A DNA stretch of 64,000 nucleotides from Palsa-1439 sp050015495 (GTDB taxonomy: Bacteria; Verrucomicrobiota; Verrucomicrobiia; Palsa-1439): positions 1-64,000 of the forward strand of contig JBEKBH010000008.1 in NCBI GenBank assembly GCA_050015495.1, written 5' to 3'. A program made the position numbers and the translations under genes. Position 1 is the first letter of the stretch, and each line of letters begins with the position of its first letter. The notes under the pieces are model-generated. The model saw only the letters and a list, made by a program, of their open reading frames with translations. It was not told the DNA's origin and made no database searches. Shown here in pieces: positions 1-9,696 of the stretch.

Positions 1-1227
1 GGGGCATCGGCGGCGGTAGTCTCGGATCCTACCCGTGCAATGAACTCGCCTAGTGCCTTGGCGCTTCTCCAAGTGCAAGACACCCTCACCGCATTGCACA
101 AACTCGCAACGAACTACCGCCGGCTGATGCCCCCAACCACCCGCTTGATTGCCGTCACCGGCTCGAGCGGGAAGACGACCACCAAGCAACTGATCTCCGC
201 GGTGCTGGGGGAACGGTTTAATGTAGTGGAATCGTCCGGCAATAACAACAACCACATTGGCGTGCCGCTCAACCTCTTACGGCTGGACGCCGCGCACGAC
301 TACGGCGTGTTCGAGCTGGGGACGAATCATCCGGGTGAAATCGCGGCGCTGGCGGAGATGGTCCGGCCCGACATCGGGGTCATCACCAACGTCGGTCTCG
401 GGCATGTCGAGTTCTTCAAGGACGAAGCCGGCGTGGCCCGGGAGAAGGGATCGCTATTCGCCGTGTTGCCGCGCAACGGCGACGGTCTCGCGGTGATCAA
501 TGCCGACGACAAGTGGTGCCACGAGTTGCGCGCGCGCACGAACGCCACGGTGGTCACGGTCGGGATCGACAATTTTGCGGACATCCGCGCCAGTGAAATC
601 AAGATCAACGGGGATGTGAAGTTCCGGCTCAACATCGCGAAGAAGCGGGAAGATGTGATCGTGCGGCTCAAAACGCTCGGTCGCCACCAGATTTACAACG
701 CGCTGCAAGCGGCGGCCGTGGGCTATTTCGCGGGAATGGACCTGGATGAAATCCGGGTGGGCCTGGAGAACGCGGAATTCCCGCGCCTGCGGATGGAGCC
801 GGTCACAGTCGATGGCGTGCGGTTCGTGAACGATTGCTACAACGCCAACATGGTGTCGATGAAGGCCGCGTTGCAGATGATTCGCGAGACCCCCTGCGGC
901 GGACGAAAGATCGCGGTTCTCGGCGACATGCTGGAGCTCGGCGAATGGACGCAGTCGGCGCACAGCGACATCGGGGCGATGGCCGCCAACTGCGGCCTGA
1001 CACTGCTGATCACGGTCGGCCAGTCCGCGCGGCTGATCGCGCAAGCGGCCATCGAAGCCGGCATGGAGACGCACCGGGTGTTGCCGCTGGGAACGACGGT
1101 CGAGGCGGGCGAGACGGTCCGCACGCTGGCGCAGGACGGAGATTTTGTGTTGGTCAAAGGTTCGAGACGATTGCAGTTGGAACGAATTGTGGAGGAATAC
1201 CGAAACCACGTAGTCGCGCCTCTGTGA
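1..1227 (+). CDS. murF: MurF, UDP-MurNAc-tripeptide:D-Ala-D-Ala ligase (5' end outside window)
   Basis: This ligase adds D-Ala-D-Ala to UDP-MurNAc-tripeptide with ATP in the cytoplasm, the last soluble nucleotide-precursor step of peptidoglycan synthesis. The frame is open from base 1, and the residues before the first ATG (40) already look like MurF, so the gene starts upstream; roughly the first 70 residues are missing. Visible motifs are the ATP loop GSSGKTTTK (nt about 160-190), the NNNNHIGVP segment after it, and the MurF-type YNANMVSMKAAL near nt 838-875. It opens the dcw run, 82 bp ahead of mraY. Family assignment is secure. Confidence 0.95.
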   Translation, partial: GASAAVVSDPTRAMNSPSALALLQVQDTLTALHKLATNYRRLMPPTTRLIAVTGSSGKTTTKQLISAVLGERFNVVESSGNNNNHIGVPLNLLRLDAAHDYGVFELGTNHPGEIAALAEMVRPDIGVITNVGLGHVEFFKDEAGVAREKGSLFAVLPRNGDGLAVINADDKWCHELRARTNATVVTVGIDNFADIRASEIKINGDVKFRLNIAKKREDVIVRLKTLGRHQIYNALQAAAVGYFAGMDLDEIRVGLENAEFPRLRMEPVTVDGVRFVNDCYNANMVSMKAALQMIRETPCGGRKIAVLGDMLELGEWTQSAHSDIGAMAANCGLTLLITVGQSARLIAQAAIEAGMETHRVLPLGTTVEAGETVRTLAQDGDFVLVKGSRRLQLERIVEEYRNHVVAPL

Positions 1228-1252
1228 GGCGCCAACCAGTTGCGTGTGGGGA

Positions 1253-1272
1253 CTGCGCCTGCCGAGGCGCAG
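1253..1272. repeat. GC hairpin between murF and mraY
   Basis: A perfect 8-bp stem (CTGCGCCT / AGGCGCAG) with a GCCG loop lies in the 82-bp murF-mraY gap. There is no T-run, so it is not a standard intrinsic terminator. It could be a small dispersed palindrome or a processing or attenuation hairpin. Confidence 0.4.
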
Positions 1273-1309
1273 CGACACGGGTGTGTGGAAGTGAAGGACC
1301 GAGGAGGAG

Positions 1310-2410
1310 ATGTTTTACTATTTGAGCGAGTATACGCAGTGGTTCTCGCCGTTGCGGGTGTTTCAATATGTGACCTTCCGCGCGGTGTGTGCCGCGCTCA
1401 CGGCGCTGTTGATGTGCGTCCTGGTGGGGCCGTGGCTCATTCGCCGTCTGGTCGAGATGAAACTCCAACAGCCGATCCGCGGCGAAGACGATCTGCGGGA
1501 ACTGGCCAAGACACACGGCGAGAAGGGGGCCTGCCCGACGATGGGCGGCATTCTCATCATTTGGGCGGTGGTGGATTCGACCCTGCTGTGGGCGCGTCCG
1601 ACCAACCAGCTCGTCCTGATTTGCCTGGTGACGCTGATCTGGCTTGGAGGGATCGGGTTCCTGGACGATTGGGCGAAGGTCCAGGAGCGAACGTCCCAGG
1701 GGATGCGCGCGAAGACAAAATTTCTCTTTCAGATCGGCCTGGGATTGTTTGTCGGGATATTGCTCCTGACCGATCCGCGGCTCGGCCCGACCGCCAGGAA
1801 GTTGATGGTGCCCTTCGTGAAGGGACCGGTGATCGCGGACATGGGATGGTGGGCGTTGCTGCTGGTGGTGGTGGTGATCGTCGGGGCGTCGAATGCCGTG
1901 AATCTGACGGATGGCCTCGACGGTTTGGCGACGGGATGCACCCTGACCGTGGCGTTGACGTATGCGGTGATGTGTTACGTGGCCGGCAATTTCCGCTTCG
2001 CCACCTACTTGCAGGTGCCGTTCGTGTCGGGGGCCGGCGAATTGACCGTGGTATGCGCCGCGCTGATCGGCGCGAGCCTGGGTTTTTTGTGGTTCAACTG
2101 CCATCCCGCGCAGGTGTTCATGGGCGATACCGGTTCGCTGGCGATTGGCGGGTTGATCGGCGGCATTGCGGTGATGATCAAGCAGGAGTTGGTGCTGGTC
2201 ATTGTCGGCGGGATTTTCGTGATGGAAGCCGCCTCGGTGATTTTGCAGGTCGCCAGCTTCAAGCTCCGCGGCAAGCGGATTTTTGCGATGGCGCCGTTGC
2301 ATCACCATTTCGAGTTGCGCGGCTGGTCGGAAACCAAGGTGACCACGCGATTTTGGGTATTGTCCGTAATCTTTGCGCTGCTGGGACTGGCAACGCTGAA
2401 ATTGAGGTAA
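1310..2410 (+). CDS. mraY: MraY, phospho-MurNAc-pentapeptide translocase
   Basis: Integral membrane enzyme that transfers phospho-MurNAc-pentapeptide from UDP to undecaprenyl phosphate, giving lipid I. At 366 aa it has the usual length and many hydrophobic helices. Family signatures visible are DDWAKV (about residue 118), NLTDGLDGLA (about 198-207), the GDTGSLAIGG loop, and LHHHFE near residue 330. The ATG at 1310 follows a good GAGGAGG ribosome site. It lies between murF and murD, as is classical for the cluster. Confidence 0.97.
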   Translation: MFYYLSEYTQWFSPLRVFQYVTFRAVCAALTALLMCVLVGPWLIRRLVEMKLQQPIRGEDDLRELAKTHGEKGACPTMGGILIIWAVVDSTLLWARPTNQLVLICLVTLIWLGGIGFLDDWAKVQERTSQGMRAKTKFLFQIGLGLFVGILLLTDPRLGPTARKLMVPFVKGPVIADMGWWALLLVVVVIVGASNAVNLTDGLDGLATGCTLTVALTYAVMCYVAGNFRFATYLQVPFVSGAGELTVVCAALIGASLGFLWFNCHPAQVFMGDTGSLAIGGLIGGIAVMIKQELVLVIVGGIFVMEAASVILQVASFKLRGKRIFAMAPLHHHFELRGWSETKVTTRFWVLSVIFALLGLATLKLR

Positions 2411-2417
2411 TCGAATC

Positions 2418-3782
2418 ATGCAGACGATGGAATTAAGGGGCAAGGACGTGGTCGTTCTGGGGCTGGGCCGCAGCGGCATGGCGGCCGCAAACCTGTTGCA
2501 GCGCGATGGCGCCCGCGTGGTCGTGCGGGATGAATTGGCGGGGGATCAACTGCAGGAGCGGGCGATGCGGTTGCGTCGGCTGGGCGTGCGGGTGGAGCTG
2601 GGCAACCAGTTCGACCACACGACGCGGTTTGACCTCGCAGTGGTCAGTCCGGGCATCGGGCCCGAGCGACCGATCGTGCGGGAGATGCTGACGCAGAATA
2701 CGCCACTGCTGAGCGAACTGGAACTGGCCTACCGTTTTTGCCTGTGCCCGATCATCGCCATCACGGGCACAAACGGGAAGACGACAACGACGGAATTGAT
2801 CGCGGCGATGCTCGCGGGCTGCGGCAAACGGACCACGGCGGCGGGCAATATCGGGAACGCGTTTTCCGACGCGGTGGAAGCCAGCGCGGGGTTGGACGCG
2901 GTGGTGCTCGAAGTCAGTTCGTTCCAGTTGGAGAAGATCGAGCAGTTTCGCGCGAGCATCGCGGTGTTGTTGAACATCACGCCTGACCACCTCGACCGGT
3001 ACGAGTCGATGGACGCCTATGCGGCGGCAAAATCCTTCATTTTCATGAACCAGCGGCCGGAAGACACGGCAGTCGTCAGTGTGGAGACGCTGCAAACACT
3101 GCGGCGCATGGGCCTGGCGATTCGGGCGCGTCCGATCACGTTCAGCGCCTACAACCGCGAAGCGGACATCTGGCTCGACTGGTTCGACAACGAAACCATT
3201 TGGTGCCGGTTGCCGGAATGCCGCGGGATTCTGCTGAAGATGAGCGAGACAAACCTGCGCGGCGTCCACAATGCCGAGAACGTGCTGGCGACGCTCGCGA
3301 CCGGACTGGCCATGGGGTTGCCCGTGGCGCAAATGCGCGAGGCAATTTGCTCGTATGTCCCGCAACCGCACCGGTGTGAATTCGTGACCGAAGTTGGTGG
3401 CGTGACGTACATCAACGATTCGAAGGCGACCAACGTCGATGCCGTCGAGAAGGCGCTACGTTCCCTGCCGGGGCACTGCGTGCTGATCGCGGGCGGTCGC
3501 GACAAGGGTTTGGATTTCACGTCGCTAAAGGGGGTGGTTGCCGACAAGGTCAAGTTGGCGGTGTTGATCGGCGAGGCGCAGGGGAAGATGTGGCGCGCCT
3601 GGTCGAAAGCGACGCCGTGCGTGCGCGCGTCTTCCATGGAAGAAGCCGTCCGTCTGGCGGCCAGTCATGCCCGCCGGGGCGATACAGTGCTGTTGTCGCC
3701 GGCGTGTGCCAGCTTTGACATGTTTGAGAATTATGAACATCGCGGTGAGGAGTTCAAGCGGCACGTCTTCAACCTGCCGTGA
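2418..3782 (+). CDS. murD: MurD, UDP-MurNAc-L-Ala:D-Glu ligase
   Basis: Cytoplasmic Mur ligase adding D-glutamate to UDP-MurNAc-L-alanine. At 454 aa it is full length. The N-terminal Rossmann-like segment (VVVLGLGRSGMAAANLL), the ATP loop GTNGKTTTTE (about residue 116) and the C-terminal HRCEF / YINDSKATN motif are all present. It starts 7 bp after mraY stops; a second ATG at 2427 would shorten it by three residues. Expected to be co-transcribed with mraY. Confidence 0.97.
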   Translation: MQTMELRGKDVVVLGLGRSGMAAANLLQRDGARVVVRDELAGDQLQERAMRLRRLGVRVELGNQFDHTTRFDLAVVSPGIGPERPIVREMLTQNTPLLSELELAYRFCLCPIIAITGTNGKTTTTELIAAMLAGCGKRTTAAGNIGNAFSDAVEASAGLDAVVLEVSSFQLEKIEQFRASIAVLLNITPDHLDRYESMDAYAAAKSFIFMNQRPEDTAVVSVETLQTLRRMGLAIRARPITFSAYNREADIWLDWFDNETIWCRLPECRGILLKMSETNLRGVHNAENVLATLATGLAMGLPVAQMREAICSYVPQPHRCEFVTEVGGVTYINDSKATNVDAVEKALRSLPGHCVLIAGGRDKGLDFTSLKGVVADKVKLAVLIGEAQGKMWRAWSKATPCVRASSMEEAVRLAASHARRGDTVLLSPACASFDMFENYEHRGEEFKRHVFNLP

Positions 3783-3848
3783 GGTGACGCAACCAGATTT
3801 GTAGAACAACGATCGATCAAAACAACAATACCGGAACGAAAGGAACCA

Positions 3849-4991
3849 ATGAAAGTCTCGAAAGTCGTACTCATCGTCGTAGCGTTACACGTCCTCGTGA
3901 TCGGGGGCATCGTCGTCTTTGAGGGATGCTCCCGGGTCAAGAGCAGCACGCCAGACATGGCGGCCAATGAAAGCCTGCCCGGCCAACAACCGGACAACAT
4001 GACACCGGGTAGCGCCAGCAACTCGGTGACGTCGATTCCGAATCCGCAAGGTCCGGGAGCGGCCACCTCGCTGGTGCCTCCGACGTCGATGGCGGGCAAT
4101 GAAGCGCCGGCTCCGGCTCCCGCGCCGGTGGCTGTGGCCCAACCCGCGCCGGTCTCAGCGACCGCACAAGTCTATGTCGTCAAGAAGGGTGATTCCCTGT
4201 GGAAGATCGCCAAAGCGGAGAACGTCACCGTCGGCGAACTCAGTCGCGCGAACAACATGTCGAAGACGAGCGTTCTGAAGGTCGGCCAGAAACTGACCGT
4301 GCCTGCGGCGAAGGCGGACAAGACCAGCGTGGCGACCGCGTCTGTGATTCCCACGTCAACGGACGCCAGCAGCGTCCCATCCGGGGCGACCGCATCCGCG
4401 ACACCGGCGGCGGGGACCGTCGACAGCGGCAATCTGTATGTCGTGAAGTCCGGGGATTCCCTCTGGAGGATCGCCCGGCACCAGAACGTCACCGTGGCCG
4501 CGCTCAAGCAGGCGAACAATCTGAATGGCGATTCGCTCAAAGTTGGCCAGAAGCTCCACATTCCGATGGCGACAGCCAAGGCCACGACGGACACGGCGGC
4601 CAACACCGTCAGCGCGGGCATTGCAGCCACGTCGTCGGCCGGATGGCAGGCGCCCGGCACCTACACGGAGAACGGGCAGACGATCCACGTGGTGGACATC
4701 AATGAGACACCGTCGATGATCGCCAAGAAGTACGGCGTCAAGACCGATGATCTGATGAAGGCCAACAACATCACCGATCCGAAAAAGATCGTCTATGGCC
4801 AGCGTCTGGTGATCCCGTCGCAGCAGCCGAGCGCGACCGCGTCGGCGACGGCGGTTCCTGCGACGACGCCGGTGGCCAACACAACACCGGCGGCCAGCAC
4901 GGCGCCCGTGGCGACCACGGCAACCACGGCCCCGACCACGCCGGCCCTGGCGGCACCGGTCGTATCCGCATCGCACGCGACCGTACAATAA
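3849..4991 (+). CDS. Membrane-anchored protein with three LysM domains
   Basis: A 380-aa envelope protein with an N-terminal hydrophobic anchor (residues about 5-25) ending at Cys27 (FEGC, a poor lipobox, so either a signal anchor or an unusual lipoprotein). Long Ala/Pro/Thr-rich linkers separate three LysM peptidoglycan-binding modules at about 108-152, 197-239 and 279-323. The first two carry the typical GDSLW..A pattern; the third is diverged (INETPSMIAKKYG). There is no catalytic domain. Its place between murD and ftsW suggests a wall-binding role in division or wall assembly, which is inference. ATG 3849 follows GAAAGGAA. Confidence 0.85.
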   Translation: MKVSKVVLIVVALHVLVIGGIVVFEGCSRVKSSTPDMAANESLPGQQPDNMTPGSASNSVTSIPNPQGPGAATSLVPPTSMAGNEAPAPAPAPVAVAQPAPVSATAQVYVVKKGDSLWKIAKAENVTVGELSRANNMSKTSVLKVGQKLTVPAAKADKTSVATASVIPTSTDASSVPSGATASATPAAGTVDSGNLYVVKSGDSLWRIARHQNVTVAALKQANNLNGDSLKVGQKLHIPMATAKATTDTAANTVSAGIAATSSAGWQAPGTYTENGQTIHVVDINETPSMIAKKYGVKTDDLMKANNITDPKKIVYGQRLVIPSQQPSATASATAVPATTPVANTTPAASTAPVATTATTAPTTPALAAPVVSASHATVQ

Positions 4992-5040
4992 TAGAATAAT
5001 CGACAGTTCCAGATTCGTGTAACCAAGGAATTGGAGGCCT

Positions 5041-6180
5041 GTGAACAAGGCGGCCATGACGCTGTTGACGATCATGCTGGTATTGTTGACCATTGGCGTG
5101 GTCATGCTCTTCAGCACGAGCGCCCTGTACGCCAAGGACCGCTACGGCGACCAGCGCTATCTGCTGAAGCGGCAACTGGCGTGGATGCTCGTCGGAGCCG
5201 TCGGATGTGTGATGGCAGCCAGCGTTCCCTACCCGAAGCTTCGCGGGGTGTGCACGGGCGTGCTCGTCGTCGCCGGGGCCATGCTGGCGCTGGTGCTGGT
5301 TCCCCACATCGGCCTGAAGGTGGGCGGAGCGCGCCGCTGGCTCGGGTTCGGTCCAATGCGGTTTCAGCCATCGGAACTCGGGAAACTGGCGCTGGTCGTG
5401 TGGCTGGCACACTGGCTGGCGAAAGAGAAGCGGCGTCTCGACCGGTTCAGCCGGGGGTTTGCCATTCCCATGGGTGTGGTTGGGGTGACGTTGCTCCTGA
5501 TACTGGCCGAGCCGGACTTCGGTTCCACGGCGTTGATGGCGTCGGTAAGTTTCGCGATGATGTACGTCGCGGGGGTGCGGCTGTACTACCTGGCGCCGAC
5601 GATTCTCGGCGGTGTGGCGGGTTTTGCCACGCTTATCATCCACAACCCGACGCGCGCGGCGCGGCTCATGGCGTTCATGGACCTGGAGAAGTACAAGCAG
5701 GGCGCCGGCTATCAGGTGTGGCAGGCGATCCTGGCGTTTGGGTCGGGTGGATTCAACGGCCTGGGTCTGGGCAATAGTTTGCAAAAGATGTTTTACCTGC
5801 CGGAAGCGCATACCGACTTCATTTTTCCGATCATCGGGGAAGAACTGGGATTGGTGGGGACGCTGGCGATCCTGCTGGCGTTCGCACTGTTGATGGTGTG
5901 CGCGGCGATTATCAGTTTGCGGGCGGCGGATTTATTCGGGCAGTACCTCGGGATGGGGATCGCAGTGCTGTTGGCGATGCAGGCACTGATCAATATCGGC
6001 GTCGTCACGGCGTGGCTGCCGACCAAAGGACTGCCGCTGCCGTTTATCAGTTTTGGCGGATCGAACCTGGTACTGAACATGATCGCCGTCGGATTGCTGT
6101 TGAGCATCCACCGGCAGAGTTCGGCGGACGCCGAGAGCGAGGAACAGGAATTCTTCGCGCGCCGTTCGTCACTCACGTAG
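5041..6180 (+). CDS. ftsW: FtsW, SEDS-family septal peptidoglycan polymerase
   Basis: SEDS-family multi-pass membrane protein (379 aa, about ten helices) that polymerises lipid II at the septum with a partner class B PBP. The family signatures AHTDFIFPIIGEELG and the late PFISFGGSNL segment are clear. The start is GTG 5041, preceded by TTGGAGG. Position next to murG and in the same run as ftsQAZ favours FtsW over the elongation paralogue RodA. It is followed by murG after a 23-bp gap. Confidence 0.95.
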   Translation: MNKAAMTLLTIMLVLLTIGVVMLFSTSALYAKDRYGDQRYLLKRQLAWMLVGAVGCVMAASVPYPKLRGVCTGVLVVAGAMLALVLVPHIGLKVGGARRWLGFGPMRFQPSELGKLALVVWLAHWLAKEKRRLDRFSRGFAIPMGVVGVTLLLILAEPDFGSTALMASVSFAMMYVAGVRLYYLAPTILGGVAGFATLIIHNPTRAARLMAFMDLEKYKQGAGYQVWQAILAFGSGGFNGLGLGNSLQKMFYLPEAHTDFIFPIIGEELGLVGTLAILLAFALLMVCAAIISLRAADLFGQYLGMGIAVLLAMQALINIGVVTAWLPTKGLPLPFISFGGSNLVLNMIAVGLLLSIHRQSSADAESEEQEFFARRSSLT

Positions 6181-6203
6181 GAGGCGCAGCCGCGGTTGCA
6201 TGA

Positions 6204-7349
6204 ATGAAAGTCATGATCGCATGCGGCGGGACGGGGGGACATCTGTTCCCGGGGATGGCGGTCGCGGAAGTTCTCCGCGCGCGCCGGCATCGAGTCCGGT
6301 TGTTGGTCTCCGAAAAGGCTATCGATCAGACGGCCCTGGCAGCGTTGACCGGTTCCTCCACCCGTTCGGACGATATCGCGGTACAAGCGGTTCCGGCCGT
6401 GGGATACGAGGGAGCGGGACGGCTGATCAAGTTTTGCCTGCGCTTGGCCAGGGCGACGCGGGGATGCGTCGCGGCGTGTGACGAATTCGGGCCGGATGTT
6501 GTGCTGGGAATGGGGGGATTTACGTCCGCGCCGGCGGTGTTCGGGGCGCGATGGTTCCGCAAGAGCGGGACAGCGACGTTGATCCACGAATCCAACGCGG
6601 TACCCGGCAAGGCGAACCGCTGGGCGAGCCGGTTGGCGGACCACGTGGCGGTGGGCATGGCCGATTGCGCCGGATATTTTGGGCGCAAGCCCGTGACGGT
6701 CACGGGCACGCCGATTCGCGAAGCGTTGCGACGCGGCAAAGTGGTCGACGCGCACGCGCGACTGGGTTTGGAGACGGGACGATTGACGGTGTTGGTCGCG
6801 GGTGGCAGCCAGGGAGCCCACGCGATCAACGAACGCGTGGCGGGGGCGTTGCCGTGGCTGAAGCCGCGGGCGGACGCGTTGCAGTTTGTGCACCTGGCAG
6901 GCGCAAACGATGAAGAATACATGCGCGAGACGTACGAGAAGAACGGATTTCGAGCTATCGTGATGAGTTTTTGCGACCACATGGAATTGGCGTACAGCGC
7001 GGCCGACGTGGTCGTGGCGCGTTCGGGAGCGTCCACGCTCACCGAGATCGCGGCGTTCGGTTTGCCCGCGATCTTGGTTCCGTACCCGCACTCGGCGGGC
7101 AATCACCAGTGGTACAACGCGCGGGTGTTCGAGCGGGCCGGTGCCGCGCGGCTGATCGAACAATCGTCAGCGGACGGAGAAGCGGCGGACCGAGGGGAAC
7201 GATTTGCGCGAGTCATTGGTGACCTGCTCGACGACGAGACGTGTCGCCGCCGCATGGCCAGGGCGGCGCGGTCACTGGCCGTGGACGATGCGGCGGACCG
7301 CATCGCGACCCTGTTGGAACACTATGGGAAACAAACAGCAACTAATTGA
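6204..7349 (+). CDS. murG: MurG, lipid II synthase
   Basis: Peripheral inner-membrane GT-B glycosyltransferase that adds GlcNAc from UDP-GlcNAc to lipid I. At 381 aa it is full length. Hallmarks are the N-terminal GGTGGHLFPG loop, HESNAVPGKANR, GGSQGAHAIN and the UDP-GlcNAc-binding stretch RSGASTLTEIAAFG followed by PYPHSAGNHQ. Its 3' end overlaps the start of murC-murB by 26 bp, implying translational coupling. Confidence 0.97.
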   Translation: MKVMIACGGTGGHLFPGMAVAEVLRARRHRVRLLVSEKAIDQTALAALTGSSTRSDDIAVQAVPAVGYEGAGRLIKFCLRLARATRGCVAACDEFGPDVVLGMGGFTSAPAVFGARWFRKSGTATLIHESNAVPGKANRWASRLADHVAVGMADCAGYFGRKPVTVTGTPIREALRRGKVVDAHARLGLETGRLTVLVAGGSQGAHAINERVAGALPWLKPRADALQFVHLAGANDEEYMRETYEKNGFRAIVMSFCDHMELAYSAADVVVARSGASTLTEIAAFGLPAILVPYPHSAGNHQWYNARVFERAGAARLIEQSSADGEAADRGERFARVIGDLLDDETCRRRMARAARSLAVDDAADRIATLLEHYGKQTATN

Positions 7350-9684
7350 GTTTCTCGGCAGCCGACCACGGCGGGTCCATTTTGTGGGCATCGGAGGATG
7401 CGGGATGAGCGGCTTGGCGCGACTGTTGATGCAACAGGGGCATCGCGTCACCGGGTCGGACATGGCGCCCAACGGCGGCATGAAGGAGTTGCAAAAATTG
7501 GGCGCGCGAATCTATAGCGGCCACGCGGGCCAAAATATCAGCGAGGGGACGGAGCTGGTGGTCTACACGTCAGCCGTTGGCGGCGAGAACGTTGAACTTC
7601 AAGCGGCGACCGAAATGAAAATACCGCGGGTGCGGCGCGGGTTGTTGCTGAGCGCCCTGATGAACCACCCCAACAACATCGCGGTGGCCGGAACGCACGG
7701 CAAGACGACGACGACCGCGATGATCGCCTACGTGCTTACGCGTAGCGACAGCGCGCCCAGTTATTGCGTCGGAGCGCACGTGCCGGCGCTCGGCGCCAAT
7801 GCGCAGATCGGCGGCGGAAAATACTTTGTCGCCGAAGCCGACGAAAGCGACGGCACGCTGGTCGGGTTCAGTCCGGAATACTCCGTGTGCCTGAACATCG
7901 AGCCGGAGCACCTCGATCACTACGGTTCGATGGACAAACTTCGCGAGACCTTCGAATCATTTTTCGCCAGCACGCACAAGACCGTGTTTCTGTGCGCCGA
8001 TTGCGTGAACTGCCTGGCGTTGACGCCGAAATGCCCGAGGGCGATCACCTTTGGACTGTCCCCGAAGGCGGATTACGGCGCACGGAACGTCGAGCAGACG
8101 AAATGCGGTTCCCGGTTCACGGTCACCTGCCGCGACCAGGAGATCGGGGTGATTGAATTAAGCATTCCCGGAATGCAAAACGTCACCAATGCGCTGGCGG
8201 CGGTGGCGGTGGCCGACGAGTTGGGCGTGCCATTCGAGAGGATCGCCGACGCGCTCGGGCGGTTCACGGGGGCCACACGGCGGTTTGATCGAAAGTACGA
8301 AGAGGACGGAATCCTGGTGGTGGATGATTACGCTCATCATCCCACGGAAATCCGCGCGACGATTGCGGCAGCCCGCACGATGTTGGCGAAGGAGAACGGG
8401 GCGGGGTATCGGCGGTTGATCGTGGCGTTCCAGCCGCATCGGTACACGCGCACGCAGGCGCTGCTCGAAGAATTTGGCTCGGCGTTCGCCGGGGCCGACA
8501 AGTTGTTTCTCACGGACATTTACGCCGCGAGCGAACGGCCCATCGAAGGAGTCAACGGCCGGACGCTCCACCAGACCGTGGTCGCCTCCGGGCAGTCGGA
8601 GGCCGTGTTTGAAACGGACCCGGAAATGCTGGTGGTACGGCTGTTTGCGGAAGCGCGGCCCGGTGACCTGATCCTGACCATGGGCGCGGGAGACGTGTAC
8701 AAGGTGGCCGAATCGCTGGTGCGCAAGCTCCGCAGTCGCGGACCGAACATTCTCCATCCGGACAAGCAGCCCATAAAGATGCAGGCGGACTGGGAGGTGT
8801 TGCTCTCGGGGAAGTCCAAGATTCGCCGTGATGAACCGATGGCGCGGCACACGTCGATGCGCGTGGGCGGCCCGGCCGAATTTTGGGTTGAGCCTGCGGA
8901 CGAGCGCGATCTCGCGCGACTTCTGCATTACTGCCACGTTCGCGAGGTGCCGGTGACGGTGATTGGCCGCGGGACGAATCTGCTGGTGCTCGACGGAGGC
9001 ATCCCGGGTGTGGTCATCAGCCTGACCAACGATGAATTTACGAAGGTCGAGGTGGACGGGGAACGGCTCGTGGCGCGGGCCGGAGCGCGGCTGAAAGCGA
9101 TTGTCACGGTGGCGGCACGGAACCACCTCAGCGGGCTGGAATTCATGGAAGGGATTCCCGGATCGCTGGGGGGGGCCTTGCGCATGAACGCGGGGGCGAT
9201 GGGCAAGCAGATGTTCGACGTGGTCGACTGGGTCCGCTACATCAGTTACGCGGGCGACATGTACGATGCGGAGGCAAAAACCCTGCCCGTGACGTATCGG
9301 AGTTGCCCCGTGTTTCACAACCACATCGCGCTCTCAGCGATCCTTCGCGGGACCAAGTCGGAGCGCAAAACAATCGAGGGCCGGCTCAAGACGTTTGCGC
9401 AACGGCGGTGGTCGTCGCAACCAGCGAAGCCGAGCGCGGGCTGCATTTTCAAGAATCCCGAAACGATTCCCGCCGGCAAATTGATTGAGGAATTGGGGTT
9501 GAAGGGGATGTCAGTTGGCGGGGCGCGCGTCTCCGAAGTGCACGGGAATTTCATCGTGAACGAGGGACGGGCAAAAGCCAGTGACGTGATGGAGTTGATT
9601 GCGGCGATACGCCAGCGGGCGCGCCAGGAGCGCGGCATCGACCTGGAACCCGAAGTGATGATTCTCGGAACGGAAAGACATTAG
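7324..9684 (+). CDS. murC: Fused MurC-MurB: UDP-MurNAc:L-Ala ligase + UDP-enolpyruvyl-GlcNAc reductase
   Basis: One 786-aa polypeptide joins two cytoplasmic peptidoglycan enzymes. Residues 1 to about 475 are MurC: an N-terminal FVGIGGCGMSGLARLL fold, the ATP loop GTHGKTTTTA and the DDYAHHPTEI motif. Residues about 488-786 are MurB: the FAD-binding segment VTVIGRGTNLLV, EFMEGIPGSLGGALRMNAGA and SAGCIFKNP near the active-site serine. MurB makes UDP-MurNAc and MurC then adds L-Ala, so the fusion unites consecutive steps. I chose ATG 7324 because MurC homology begins there; the frame is open 40 codons further upstream inside murG. No stop or frameshift separates the halves. Confidence 0.95.
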   Translation: MGNKQQLIEFLGSRPRRVHFVGIGGCGMSGLARLLMQQGHRVTGSDMAPNGGMKELQKLGARIYSGHAGQNISEGTELVVYTSAVGGENVELQAATEMKIPRVRRGLLLSALMNHPNNIAVAGTHGKTTTTAMIAYVLTRSDSAPSYCVGAHVPALGANAQIGGGKYFVAEADESDGTLVGFSPEYSVCLNIEPEHLDHYGSMDKLRETFESFFASTHKTVFLCADCVNCLALTPKCPRAITFGLSPKADYGARNVEQTKCGSRFTVTCRDQEIGVIELSIPGMQNVTNALAAVAVADELGVPFERIADALGRFTGATRRFDRKYEEDGILVVDDYAHHPTEIRATIAAARTMLAKENGAGYRRLIVAFQPHRYTRTQALLEEFGSAFAGADKLFLTDIYAASERPIEGVNGRTLHQTVVASGQSEAVFETDPEMLVVRLFAEARPGDLILTMGAGDVYKVAESLVRKLRSRGPNILHPDKQPIKMQADWEVLLSGKSKIRRDEPMARHTSMRVGGPAEFWVEPADERDLARLLHYCHVREVPVTVIGRGTNLLVLDGGIPGVVISLTNDEFTKVEVDGERLVARAGARLKAIVTVAARNHLSGLEFMEGIPGSLGGALRMNAGAMGKQMFDVVDWVRYISYAGDMYDAEAKTLPVTYRSCPVFHNHIALSAILRGTKSERKTIEGRLKTFAQRRWSSQPAKPSAGCIFKNPETIPAGKLIEELGLKGMSVGGARVSEVHGNFIVNEGRAKASDVMELIAAIRQRARQERGIDLEPEVMILGTERH

Positions 9685-9696
9685 AAAGTTGCGACC

